64,000 nucleotides of DNA. It comes from Thermovenabulum sp049701175. GTDB lineage: Bacteria; Bacillota; Thermosediminibacteria; Thermosediminibacterales; Thermosediminibacteraceae. The notes beneath the pieces are model-generated. The model saw only the letters and a program-made list of their open reading frames with translations. It was not told where the DNA came from and searched no databases. A program made the translations under genes and the position numbers. Positions 41,571-51,600 of this stretch are shown here, one piece after another. Each line of letters starts with the position of its first letter. Within the stretch, counting starts at the first letter, position 1. The stretch covers positions 1-64,000 of the forward strand of contig NZ_JBNATW010000010.1 of the NCBI RefSeq assembly GCF_049701175.1, read 5' to 3'.

Positions 41571-43493
41571 ATGAATAGGAATAAAAGGTTTGCAAAGAAT
41601 TTTTTTACAGCAGTAATTGCCTTATCACTAATATTGTCATTTTTTGCCCTTATTCCTCGTATAAATGCTGAAGATAAAAATAAATTGGTGGATTTTGCGG
41701 TTTCTTACACAGACATAAAAATAACAGCTCAGGAACAAAACATGAGTGTGAAAGATGCAGCAAACCTCTTTAAAGGATGGGGAGTAAACTCCGTATTGTA
41801 TAAGGAAAGTACCGTTCAGGACTTGGTAAATGACGGTAAGGTTTTTGTTACCAACAGGCAAGGGTTAAGAGCTTTAGGATACAATGGGAATTTTTTCTTT
41901 TCAGGAAGCGAAACTTATATATTAACTTCTGATAAGAAAATGTCTTCGAGGTTAATAAACCATCTAAAAAACAAAATCGGGAATGATAAGGTGGAGGTTT
42001 TCAGTTTAAATGGCCAGGATGCTATTGCTGTAAATATTCCTATGTTGAGTTTATTAAATATCGGCGTGGGTTTTGACAGGGATGAAATAAAAAGTCTTGA
42101 AAGTTTAGGATTACATACGGTATTAATGATAAAAAATTGGCCCCTCGTAAACGATGAATCTATTAAATTTGTTTTTGAAGATTTAGCAAACTCGGGGAGT
42201 ATGATTACAGCTGTTCTTTTTTCCGATAAAAAAATTCCCGGTTTTCCAACAGGGTTAAAACCTATAGCCGATGAGTTCCATAAAAACAATTTGTCCCTTG
42301 GAACTGTAGAATTTTACAATCAGATGGGAATAGACAAATTAGCAAAACTTTTGAACAATAAAGTATTAAGGTTACATACTGTAGCTGACAATGAGCTTGG
42401 TACCATCACCCCAGAAAACCTTATAGACCGTTTTACCTTGGCGGTTAGAGAAAGAAATATTAGGATCCTTTATTATAAGATGCTTCCTGTAGATGAGGTT
42501 AATGCGAAATTACAGGTCAATTCGGAGGTAATTTCCAAAACGGTTTCTAAATTGAAAAACCAAGGTTTTGTAGTAGAATTGGGCTCTTTTAAACTCCCCA
42601 AACCTTATGATAACATACATCAAAACAGGATTTTATTGCTTTTATTAGGACTTGGACCAATTGCAGGCTTTGCTATGATTTTATTGCAGATAGGATTTAA
42701 ATATGCTTTTGAAGTCTTTGGGATGCTTTCACTTTTATGGATAGCAATGCTTTTTGTTGCACCGACGATTTCGCTAAAATTGATGGCTTTAGCTTCAGTT
42801 GTAGTTTTTCCCGTTTTATCTATTTATAACCTTTTGAATAAAAAAGATATCTTTATCCTACAAGCTATTATTAAAATGGTTGTAATGACACTTTATTCTT
42901 TAATTGGTGCCTTTATAATGTCAGGGTTATTATCGTCAACAGAGTATATGGTAAAAATTGACCAATTTGCAGGTGTAAAGCTTGCATATTTGCTTCCTGT
43001 ATTGATTGTTGCTTGCCTTGTCTATTTATTTTACAGCGATAAAGATCCTGTAAAGAAGATAAAGGAAATATTGGACCAGCCGGTGCTTGTTAAATATTTA
43101 ATATTAGCTTTTGTGTTTTCAATAGTGGGTCTTGTATATTTGAGCAGAACTGGCAATGAATCAGCGGTTGGAGTGAGCACATTAGAGTTGAAGTTTAGAT
43201 ACCTTTTGGATAGGGTTCTTGGAGTAAGGCCGAGGACAAAGGAGTTTTTGGTCGGGCATCCCTTTATGCTGCTTTTGCTCTACAGAGGTTACAACGATAA
43301 AAGATTACCCCTTTTGGTTTTAGGGGCTATTGGACAGGTTTCCTTAGTAAACACTTTCGCTCATATACACACACCCTTTTTGATATCCCTTTTAAGGACT
43401 TTTGTAGGTTTGGGATTAGGTATAATTTTGGGCTTGGTTCTTTGTCTTTTAGCTGATTTTTCAAAAGGCCTGTTGAAGAGGTGGATAAATTGA
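41571..43493 (+). CDS. DUF5693-family membrane protein
   Basis: 640 residues. An N-terminal signal/anchor helix precedes a large extracytoplasmic part (about 35-345) with a TIM-barrel-like flow of strands and helices. About eight transmembrane helices (350-640) follow, ending HPFMLLLLYRGYNDKRLPLLVLG and GLGLGIILGLVLCLLADF. DUF5693 genes are typically next to csaB in Firmicutes, and this one overlaps csaB by 4 bp, so a role in pyruvylated wall-polymer export or assembly is likely but unproven. I use ATG 41571 with AAGGGA upstream. Confidence 0.8.
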   Translation: MNRNKRFAKNFFTAVIALSLILSFFALIPRINAEDKNKLVDFAVSYTDIKITAQEQNMSVKDAANLFKGWGVNSVLYKESTVQDLVNDGKVFVTNRQGLRALGYNGNFFFSGSETYILTSDKKMSSRLINHLKNKIGNDKVEVFSLNGQDAIAVNIPMLSLLNIGVGFDRDEIKSLESLGLHTVLMIKNWPLVNDESIKFVFEDLANSGSMITAVLFSDKKIPGFPTGLKPIADEFHKNNLSLGTVEFYNQMGIDKLAKLLNNKVLRLHTVADNELGTITPENLIDRFTLAVRERNIRILYYKMLPVDEVNAKLQVNSEVISKTVSKLKNQGFVVELGSFKLPKPYDNIHQNRILLLLLGLGPIAGFAMILLQIGFKYAFEVFGMLSLLWIAMLFVAPTISLKLMALASVVVFPVLSIYNLLNKKDIFILQAIIKMVVMTLYSLIGAFIMSGLLSSTEYMVKIDQFAGVKLAYLLPVLIVACLVYLFYSDKDPVKKIKEILDQPVLVKYLILAFVFSIVGLVYLSRTGNESAVGVSTLELKFRYLLDRVLGVRPRTKEFLVGHPFMLLLLYRGYNDKRLPLLVLGAIGQVSLVNTFAHIHTPFLISLLRTFVGLGLGIILGLVLCLLADFSKGLLKRWIN

Positions 43494-44575
43494 AAAATGT
43501 GGTAATTTCTGGCTATTACGGATTTAACAATTTGGGCGACGAGGCGGTGCTTTATTTTATTGTAGAAAACCTCAAAAAAGAAATTCCCGGTATAAAAATC
43601 ACCGTTTTATCCAACTCTCCAGAAGAGACTTCGAAAATTTACGGGGTTAATTCTGTAAAAAGGGATAATTTTAGGAATTTAATTTCCGCAATAAAAGAAT
43701 CGGATATGCTTATAAGCGGAGGCGGAAGCCTGATTCAAGATGCCACAAGCTTTGCTTCCCTTTTATACTACCTTTCGTTGATTTATATTGCAAAAAAACT
43801 TGGGAAAAAGGTTTTCATATTTGCCCAGGGTTACGGCCCTGTTAATAGAAACCTATCAAAAAAATTGGCAATGTATATATTAAATAAAGTGGATTTTATA
43901 ACTTTGAGGGATGAAGACTCGAAAGAGGATTTGTTGGACTTGGGCATTTCACCTTCAAAAATAAAAGTTACAGCGGATCCGGTAATAGGTATAGAACCCA
44001 GTAGTATTGACCAAAATATCGGTAAAAACATACTTATTGAAAAAGGAGTGGATTTTGAAAAGCCCACCATAGGTTTGTCAATAAGAAGTTGGAGGGATGA
44101 GGGGAGGATAATAGAGGAGTTTTCACATTTGATCGAACTTTTTGGTGACAGCGTAAATTTTGTTTTAATCCCTTATCACAAACCTCACGATGTAGAAATA
44201 TCTGAGAAAGTGCTCAAGAATGTTTCACTGAAAAATGTTTTTGTCATAGAGGAGGTATTAGATCCTATTAAAACTTTTTCAATAATAAAAAACCTTGACC
44301 TAATGATAGGTATGAGACTTCACTCTCTAATAATGGCTTCAGCCTTGTATATCCCATGTGTTGGGGTTTCCTATGATCCAAAGGTAGACAGGTTTTTGAA
44401 AATGATAGGCAATCCTTATGTATTCGATGTAAAAAACATCAACGGTAGGGGAATTTATGATTCAGCAAAAAAAAGACTGGGCGAAGGTATAACTGAAAAA
44501 GAAAAAGAGCTGATCTTGAGATTAAAGGAAAGAGCAAGAGAAACGGTTATGAAAGCTTTAGAACTTCTTTCATAA
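43490..44575 (+). CDS. csaB: Polysaccharide pyruvyl transferase CsaB
   Basis: Adds a ketal pyruvate to the secondary cell-wall polymer, creating the ligand for SLH-domain S-layer proteins. 361 residues: VVISGYYGFNNLGDEAVLY at the start, SGGGSLIQDATS, FAQGYGPVNR, GLSIRSW and GMRLHSLIMAS. The start is TTG in a TTGA overlap with the preceding stop, behind GAGGTGG. Its presence implies a surface with SLH-anchored proteins, although none is in this window. Confidence 0.92.
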   Translation: MKNVVISGYYGFNNLGDEAVLYFIVENLKKEIPGIKITVLSNSPEETSKIYGVNSVKRDNFRNLISAIKESDMLISGGGSLIQDATSFASLLYYLSLIYIAKKLGKKVFIFAQGYGPVNRNLSKKLAMYILNKVDFITLRDEDSKEDLLDLGISPSKIKVTADPVIGIEPSSIDQNIGKNILIEKGVDFEKPTIGLSIRSWRDEGRIIEEFSHLIELFGDSVNFVLIPYHKPHDVEISEKVLKNVSLKNVFVIEEVLDPIKTFSIIKNLDLMIGMRLHSLIMASALYIPCVGVSYDPKVDRFLKMIGNPYVFDVKNINGRGIYDSAKKRLGEGITEKEKELILRLKERARETVMKALELLS

Positions 44576-44590
44576 TCACGGAGGGAAAAT

Positions 44591-45328
44591 ATGAGGGAAA
44601 TTATCAAAATCCTAAACGTTCCTTTTGATAGGATAACTTATAGTGAATCATTAATAAGGGCAGAAGAATTTATAATAAAAAGGATGGCAGCGGGAATAGT
44701 TACTCCAAATGCGGAGATAGTAATTTCCGCCAATAAAGACCAAAAGCTTTACAATGCGATTTGCAATGCAGATATATCCTTGCCCGATGGGATTGGAGTT
44801 TTTTTGGCATCAAGGATTAAGGGGACCCCTTTAAAGGAGAGAACAACGGGGTTTGATTTGATGGTAGAGCTTTTGAAACTTGCGGATAAAAAAGGCTACT
44901 CCGTATATTTACTGGGCGGTAAACCGGGGGTAGCGGATGATGCCCTTGAAAACATAAAAAAATCTTTCCCAAACATTAAGATATCAGGTGCTCACCACGG
45001 GTATTTTTCAGCGGAGGAAGAAAAAAGAATAATAGAAGAGCTCAATAAAAAGTCCCCGGACATGGTATTTGTCGGTATGGGAGCACCGAAGCAGGAATTA
45101 TTTATTGATAGATATAGGGGTAAAATAAATTGCGGTTTTTTAATGGGCGTTGGCGGGAGTTTGGATGTGCTTTCTGGCAGGACTAAAAGGGCGCCTTTGA
45201 TTATGAGAAAATTAGGTCTTGAATGGCTTTACCGTTTGGTAAAAGAACCTTACCGAGCAAAGAGGATGACAGCACTTCCCAAGTTTTTAATAAAAGTTAT
45301 TTTAATTGAAAAGAGGGGTAAAAAGTGA
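44591..45328 (+). CDS. tagA: WecG/TagA/CpsF-family glycosyltransferase
   Basis: 245 residues of the GT26 family, which transfers N-acetylmannosamine (TagA) or its uronic acid (WecG) to lipid-linked N-acetylglucosamine in wall-polymer synthesis. Motifs: TPNAEIVISANKD, SLPDGIGVFLASRIKG, RTTGFDLMVELL, LLGGKPG and VGMGAPKQELF. GGAGGG precedes the ATG. Being between csaB and an overlapping yitT-like gene, it probably makes the linkage unit of the pyruvylated polymer. Confidence 0.92.
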   Translation: MREIIKILNVPFDRITYSESLIRAEEFIIKRMAAGIVTPNAEIVISANKDQKLYNAICNADISLPDGIGVFLASRIKGTPLKERTTGFDLMVELLKLADKKGYSVYLLGGKPGVADDALENIKKSFPNIKISGAHHGYFSAEEEKRIIEELNKKSPDMVFVGMGAPKQELFIDRYRGKINCGFLMGVGGSLDVLSGRTKRAPLIMRKLGLEWLYRLVKEPYRAKRMTALPKFLIKVILIEKRGKK

Positions 45329-46182
45329 ACCTGAGGCCAATGGTTTTGGATTATTTACAGATTGCAATAGGTTGCTTTATTTCTTCCCTTGGCCTTACAA
45401 TGTTTTTGGTCCCCAATAAAGTAGCGGCGGGCGGAGTAAGCGGCCTTGCAACAGTTTTGCATTACCTTTTTCATGTACCAGTAGGCTGGACCATGCTTGT
45501 TTTAAATGTGCCCCTTTTTGTTGCAGGGGTAGTGTATTTAGGCAAGGGTTTTGGGGTAAAAACCATTGTTGGCACCCTTTTATTTTCCGTTTTTACAGAG
45601 CTTACCGCAAAATTCCCGGTGCCTACAAGGGATCTTCTCCTTGCAACGGTCTACGGTGGGATTTTATTGGGAGCCGGATTGGGTATTGTTTTCAGAACAA
45701 GGGCCACAACGGGTGGGTCGGACCTTGCCGCTATGCTCATCAATCATTTTTTTCCTTCTATAAGCGTAGGTCAGGGCATTTTATTTGTTGATTTTTTTGT
45801 AATTTTACTTGATGGCTTAGCTTTTAACTGGGAATTAGCGATGTACTCTTGGATTGCCCTATACGTGAGCAGTAAGGTGATTGACCTTGTCCAGGAAGGG
45901 ATAAACTATGCAAAGGCTGTATATATTATTTCTGATCACAATGAAAAAATAGCTCAGAAAATAATGGAAGAAATGAATAGGGGAGTAACCGTATTAAAAG
46001 GTATGGGAGGTTATACGGGGGAAAGCCGAAATATCCTATTGTGTGCAGTAACGAGACTTGAACTTTCCCGACTTAAAAAAATAATAAAGGATATAGATCC
46101 TGCCGCTTTTGTCATTGTCCACGACGTGCATGAGGTTTTAGGAGAAGGATTTAGCTTTAATAAGAAGGAAGAAGTCATTTAA
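45325..46182 (+). CDS. YitT-family membrane protein
   Basis: 285 residues: about five N-terminal transmembrane helices (LGLTMFLVPNKVAAGGVSGLATVLHYL; FRTRATTGGSDLAAMLINHFF) and a C-terminal DUF2179 domain (RGVTVLKGMGGYTGESRNILLCAVTRLELSRLKKII). The substrate or function of YitT proteins is not firmly established. The GTG start overlaps the tagA stop by 4 bp. Confidence 0.88.
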   Translation: MNLRPMVLDYLQIAIGCFISSLGLTMFLVPNKVAAGGVSGLATVLHYLFHVPVGWTMLVLNVPLFVAGVVYLGKGFGVKTIVGTLLFSVFTELTAKFPVPTRDLLLATVYGGILLGAGLGIVFRTRATTGGSDLAAMLINHFFPSISVGQGILFVDFFVILLDGLAFNWELAMYSWIALYVSSKVIDLVQEGINYAKAVYIISDHNEKIAQKIMEEMNRGVTVLKGMGGYTGESRNILLCAVTRLELSRLKKIIKDIDPAAFVIVHDVHEVLGEGFSFNKKEEVI

Positions 46183-46214
46183 GCCCGCGATATTTAAAAA
46201 TCGCGGGCTTTTTT
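46181..46214 (+). terminator. Terminator of the csaB cluster
   Basis: AAGCCCGCGAT (46181-46191) pairs perfectly with ATCGCGGGCTT (46200-46210), followed by TTTT. The ~210 bp that follow are AT-rich with no gene visible. A GTTGA-N7-TCAAC inverted repeat (46297-46313) overlaps a TTGACA-like box and may be a promoter/operator. Confidence 0.92.
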
Positions 46215-46426
46215 GTGATTTTTTAAAAAAAATTTGGGACAAAAAAAATAGAAAAAAATATTAAGTAAAATCTTAGAATATTTAACAAATTCAAAAGTTG
46301 ACATAATATCAACAAAAAATAACATTTAATAAATGAAGTAGACAGGATAATAGCTGATAAATTTTGAGATAATACTAATAATGTGTTTTTTATAAAAAAT
46401 AAAAATTAAAAAGCGAGGGATGAGAT

Positions 46427-47587
46427 ATGAATATAGGTATAGTTTCTACTTATCCACCGAGGGAATGCGGACTGGCGTCTTTTGCAAAGGACCTTTGTGA
46501 TAATTTGTGTTTGCACGGGCAAAATGTAAAAATTATTGCAATGACCGATAGAAATTCCAATTACGAATACACAGAAGAAGTTATGTTTGAAATACATGAA
46601 GAAGTAAAAGATGATTACCTTATAGCCTCTGAGGTTGTAAATGCTTCAAATCTCGATGTTGTACTTTTACAACACGAGTATGGTATATTCGGCGGAGCTG
46701 ATGGGGTAAATATATTAAAATTTACGGAAAGGTTAAAAAAACCATGTATTTTAACTACCCATACAGTCTTAACTGTGCCGACCTACAGACAAAAAAAGAT
46801 ATTGATGGAACTTGCAGATAGATCAAAAGCAGTAATTTGCATGACAAGACGTTCCGCAGAAATATTAAATGAAGTTTATAGGGTACCTTTAAATAAGATT
46901 TATATTATTCCTCATGGAGTGCCAAAGTTTGAAAAAAAGGATCGCAACAGGTTAAAAGAAAAATACGGGTTTTCAGGGAGGCCGGTTGTAACTACTTTTG
47001 GCTTCATCGGGCCTGGCAAGGGAATAGAAATAGGGATTTTAGCAATTAATAAATTAAAGAACAAATTTCCAAACATACTATATATTGTAGCAGGGGAAAC
47101 CCATCCCAAACTTAAAAAAAGTGAGGGGGAAGTCTACAGAGATTCTCTTTTAAAGCTTGTGGAACAATTATCTCTCCAGGAAAACGTTTATTTTATAAAT
47201 AAATACATCAGCTTAGAAGAATTAGGTGAAATACTTTACATGACTGATGTTTATTTAACGCCTTATCCTGGGAGGCAGCAGGCTGTAAGTGGGACGCTTT
47301 CTTATGCAATAGGATGCGGTAGGGCCATAGTTTCAACACCTTATGAGTATTCACTTGAAATGCTTAAGAATGAACGAGGTCTTGTTTCTTCTTCTGCTGA
47401 CCCGGACCAATTATCCTTACTAATAGAAAAAGTGTTATCTGATGAAATCTTAAAGGCAAAGCTGGAAAAAAATGCATCAAAATTGGGCGAAACCATGCTT
47501 TGGCCCAATGTAGCCAAAAGCTATATTGAAATAATTGAAGAACTATTAGGGGTTAAACTCAAAAGGAGTGCTTCTGAAGATGTATAA
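46427..47587 (+). CDS. Family-4-like glycosyltransferase
   Basis: 386-residue GT-B enzyme. N-terminal Rossmann half: IGIVSTYPPRECGLASFAKDL and VVLLQHEYGIFGGADG. C-terminal half: PHGVPKFEKKDRN, TTFGFIGPGKGIEIGI and the donor-binding region YPGRQQAVSGTLSYAIGCGRAIVSTPY. The opening resembles bacterial mannosyl/glucosyltransferases acting with GH130 genes. It starts a three-gene operon, overlapping the next gene by 8 bp. The donor is probably a nucleotide sugar, perhaps GDP-mannose; that is inference from the GH130 partner. Confidence 0.85.
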   Translation: MNIGIVSTYPPRECGLASFAKDLCDNLCLHGQNVKIIAMTDRNSNYEYTEEVMFEIHEEVKDDYLIASEVVNASNLDVVLLQHEYGIFGGADGVNILKFTERLKKPCILTTHTVLTVPTYRQKKILMELADRSKAVICMTRRSAEILNEVYRVPLNKIYIIPHGVPKFEKKDRNRLKEKYGFSGRPVVTTFGFIGPGKGIEIGILAINKLKNKFPNILYIVAGETHPKLKKSEGEVYRDSLLKLVEQLSLQENVYFINKYISLEELGEILYMTDVYLTPYPGRQQAVSGTLSYAIGCGRAIVSTPYEYSLEMLKNERGLVSSSADPDQLSLLIEKVLSDEILKAKLEKNASKLGETMLWPNVAKSYIEIIEELLGVKLKRSASEDV

Positions 47588-48605
47588 ACACTTATTGAGG
47601 ATGACGGACCAAAACGGAATAATCCAGTTTTCAAAGAAAGCGGAGCCAGATATTAATAGTGGATATACCGTTGACGACAATGCGCGGGCACTGATAGTAT
47701 CAATAAACATGAAAAATGAAGATGGAAAAAGACTTTCGAGTATATACGGAAATTTTTTAAAGGAGGCTCAAAAAAGAGACGGCACTTTCTCAAACTTAAA
47801 AATAGGCAAAAATTTCTTGCCGGATTTAGACTCTGAAGACTGTTTTGGAAGGGCGTTTCTTGCATCTTGCTTTGCAGCTTCAGAAGGAGATGAAGAGCTA
47901 AAAGATTTAGGTATGAGGCTGATTAGAAAAAGCCTTCCTAATACCTTAAATATACGTTCTCTAAGAGCAGCTGCTTACTGCATTATTGGTTTTGGATATC
48001 TAAAGGATATTTTTCCTGGCAATAGGTTCATTTTCGATGCCGCAAAAAAATTAGCCTATCATCTAATAGAGCACTACAGCCTAAACAGCTCTGGATCATG
48101 GCAGTGGTTTGAAGAAAAATTAACCTACTGCAATGCACTCCTACCCCATTCCCTATTTACTTACTATGAACTAAGTAGTGACAGAAAGGCTCTAAAAGTG
48201 GCCGAAAAGACCTTAAAGTTCTTATCCGATGCCCTTTTTGAAAAAGGGTATTTAAACATTATAGGCAATCGGGGATGGTGGAATAAAGAAAGCAAACCTC
48301 CGCTTTACGATCAACAGCCTGTTGATGCCGCATCAATGATTCTTGCATGTTTACAGGCCTTTGTTGCAACGGGGAAAAAAGAATATATGATTTTTGCTAA
48401 GGGTGCATATAACTGGTATTGGGGTGAAAATATCAATAAAATACCTGTAGTAAATGAGGAAACCCAAGGATGCCATGATGCATTGGTACCTGATGGGGTT
48501 AATTTAAATCAGGGTGCTGAAGCCCTCGTTTCATACCTGATAGCGTGTCAGTTATTAAAAGAATTTGAAAGGGGAAATGCGTTGGAATGTGTCCCAGCGG
48601 TTTAG
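47580..48605 (+). CDS. Alpha/alpha-barrel-like glycan protein of unknown function
   Basis: 341 residues without a signal peptide. Repeated helix-loop motifs NSGYTVDDNARALIVSI, SEDCFGRAFLAS, CNALLPHSLFTYYEL, DQQPVDAASMILACLQAF and NLNQGAEALVSYLIA suggest an (alpha/alpha)6-barrel as in glycoside hydrolases or epimerases. Conserved Asp, Glu and His in the loops could be catalytic, but I cannot assign activity. ATG 47580 is preferred (AAAGGAG 12 nt upstream); GTG 47568 abuts that site. Its genes are fused or overlapping on both sides, so it must act with the GT4 and GT2-GH130 proteins. Confidence 0.7.
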   Translation: MYKHLLRMTDQNGIIQFSKKAEPDINSGYTVDDNARALIVSINMKNEDGKRLSSIYGNFLKEAQKRDGTFSNLKIGKNFLPDLDSEDCFGRAFLASCFAASEGDEELKDLGMRLIRKSLPNTLNIRSLRAAAYCIIGFGYLKDIFPGNRFIFDAAKKLAYHLIEHYSLNSSGSWQWFEEKLTYCNALLPHSLFTYYELSSDRKALKVAEKTLKFLSDALFEKGYLNIIGNRGWWNKESKPPLYDQQPVDAASMILACLQAFVATGKKEYMIFAKGAYNWYWGENINKIPVVNEETQGCHDALVPDGVNLNQGAEALVSYLIACQLLKEFERGNALECVPAV

Positions 48606-51600
48606 AGGAAGCCCTTTATTATACCAACCTCGAAAAAATAAAAAAAGAGATACCTGAAAATTTTTCTGCAAGCTGTATAATAGGAATACCCTTTTACAAT
48701 GAAAAGGATACCCTTATAGAAGTGATAAAAACTGCAATGGATAGTTTAAAATTCTTAAATAATTCAAAGTTGATAATGGTGGTTGGCGACCCTGCTGGAG
48801 AAGAAGCCTTGAATGCAGTTAAAAATGAGTTTGGCGATGAAGTTCTTGGTTTTCTGATGCCAAAGGGAGTGAACGGAAGGGGTTATAGCATAAGGGCGAT
48901 TTTAGAAGCGGCAAAAATTATGAAAGGCGATGTAATACTTTTAGAAGCTGATCTCAAACGGGAAAACAATTATGGGATAAAGCCTGAATGGATTGACAGG
49001 CTCTACGAACCTCTTATGGAAGGTTACGATGCCTCTATTGCGGTTTTTAGCAGACACCCCTTTGAAGATACAACAGGATCTCTTTTTGTATCACCGCTTA
49101 TTTCAGCCCTTTACAGGGTTAGGTTTGCCGACCCTTTAAGTGGTGTTTTCGGGATTTCTAAAAGTTTAATTGAAGAAATGTCTATGGATTTTGATAAATA
49201 CAAAGAAATCTTAGGAGGGTTTGGCGTAAACCCCTGGATTTTAACCTATTTATTGCGGAACAATAGGAAAATCTGTGAGGTTGCCTTAGGAGCAAAGTTT
49301 TCTCCATTAACTTTTGGTAAAAGGTCCATAGTTTTTAAAGAAATGGCTTTTTCCCTTTTTAGCATGGTTGCTGAGGATGAAAATAGATGGCTTGAAGCAA
49401 AAAAGGTTGTAAAATTTCCTGACCTTTACGATATTGGGGAAAGAGAAAAGCCTTTAGAGGTGTTTTGTAATTACGAAGTTTACGTAAAGGAATTTAAAAC
49501 AGGTTATTTTCATTACCGCAATTTTTTAACAAAAATATTGGATGAAAAAATAATTTCTGACTTGGATAGAATGCTCGAGGCCTCATTGACCGATTTTAAT
49601 TTTTCCAATGAATTATGGGCAAAAATAGTTTACTCTTTTTTGTTAGGGTTTGCTTTTTCAGAAGGGATATCCAAAGATGATTTGTTAAACTCTTTTATGG
49701 CATTGTACGACGGTAGGGTGGCAGGATTTTTAAGGGAGAAAAAGGAAGAAGGGATAAACGAACAATTCGAAGCTTTTGAGAAAGAAAAAAGAAGTTTTAT
49801 AACAAAGTGGAAGGAAAAGTCTGTTTTAAAAAATCCTGTCCTTATTCCCTTGGATTATATGGAATATATCCCGGGTGTACCAATAGTAATTCCCAAAAAG
49901 TTAAAAGGCATTAGAGGTAAGGAAGTATTCCCCAATGAAATATTAAAAAGGCTGCACAGAAGATACAAAGATAACTTTAAAGAATTTGTCAAGGAAGAAT
50001 TGAAGGCAAGAGAAGATGAACCAGACGAAGTGGTAAAAAAATATAAAGAATTCTTGTCAAGGCTTGAAAAAGCGTTGGAAAAAATATTTCCGGGGGACCT
50101 TTGTACCGAGCAAGGTGTAAGAGAATTTTGCGGTGCTATTTTTGAAAAATTTCCCCATAAGAAAATCCTTACAATAAAGTGGGAAATATTGAGGAAGGTA
50201 ATATATGAATTTCCACCAAGAAATCTCCTTGTAATGTTAAAGTTCAAAAGCCTGCGGGAATTGTTGGATAACATCGATGTGAGGGATATTTTAACCCTTG
50301 CTCAATACACGGAAGATACAGATTATTTCGACAGAATTTTTATGTGGCTGCAGGATAACCTAAGGCATGACAGCTTTGAAGAAGCTGATATATTGCCGCT
50401 AATAATAAGTAAGGAACGTTTTCCTGGAATTAGCGAGCTAAGAGAGATATCGGATTTTAACAGGTTGACAGCTCGAATTTCGGTGGTAAATTTGGGAAAG
50501 GGTATGGGTGGCGAATACCCTCGGGTAAGGTATTTTTGCAGGATAGCAAAGAGTATTGTAGAAGCGGAATTTTATTCCAAGCTGTGGGCAACATTTGCTG
50601 CAGAACGCAAAGAGGTTGGAATAAAAGTAATAAATTCTATAATCGGTCATTTTGGTAAGGATATCTTTTCCGCCCATCACATATTTGAAAACATGATACA
50701 AAGGGAGTTCATAAAGAGGGTAAACCAACTTGCAGATACATTAATATCTCAAGGAGAAAAAGATGAAGCGAGTTATCTAAAAACTATGGTAAGAGGATAT
50801 GGTTTAAGCACCACATTGAAAGATGGAACCTTTATGCCCTGTTCTGTCTGGACGTGGGCTAGTTTTAGTTTCAAAGGAGGAGAAGGAATTCCTACACCTC
50901 TTTTTTTACATGTGGAAAGGGATTGGTTTAACCACGATTTTATTGAAGAAGTCTATAAAGAAATGGGAAATGATGTGAAAGACATAGAGAAAAAAATTTT
51001 TAACCTGATAGGACTTGGCAGAGAAGCACAGGACCTGCGCCAGTTATTACTGGGGGTTATCCCTCCCAAAGAGGAAGAAGTAGTAATTCAGGAAATTGAG
51101 CCGTGGCCACCTGCGGGAATGTTGAAAAGATATAAGTTGGAGCCTCTGCTTAAACCTATTAGGGAGCACTGGTGGGAAAACAGGTATGTATTAAATGCTG
51201 CAGCATTTAGATTAGATGGCAAGGTTTATATACTCTACAGAGCCTTTGGACAGGATGAGGTATCCCGGATTGGGCTTGCGATAACTGATGGTTTCAATGT
51301 AATTGAAAGGCTTGAAAGCCCCATTTTTTCACCACATATGAAGGAAGAAGTAAAAGGTTGTGAAGATCCGAGGGTAGTAATTGTCGATGACGAGATAGTT
51401 ATGCTTTACACTGCCTATGACGGTGTTGTTGCACAAATAGCTGCGGCATCAATTAGGGTAGAAGATTTTTTAAACAGGGATTTTGATAAATGGAAGAGGT
51501 TAGGCCTTGCGTTCCCCGGGCTTTGGGATAAGGATGCCCTTTTATTTCCGGAAAAAATAGAGGGGAAATATGTAATTTACCATAGAATTGAACCGAGCAT

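Noticed and set aside
46298..46330. TTGACA box as a promoter for the GT4 operon
   Set aside because: No acceptable -10 at 16-18 bp spacing; noted only as a possible operator/promoter within the terminator entry.
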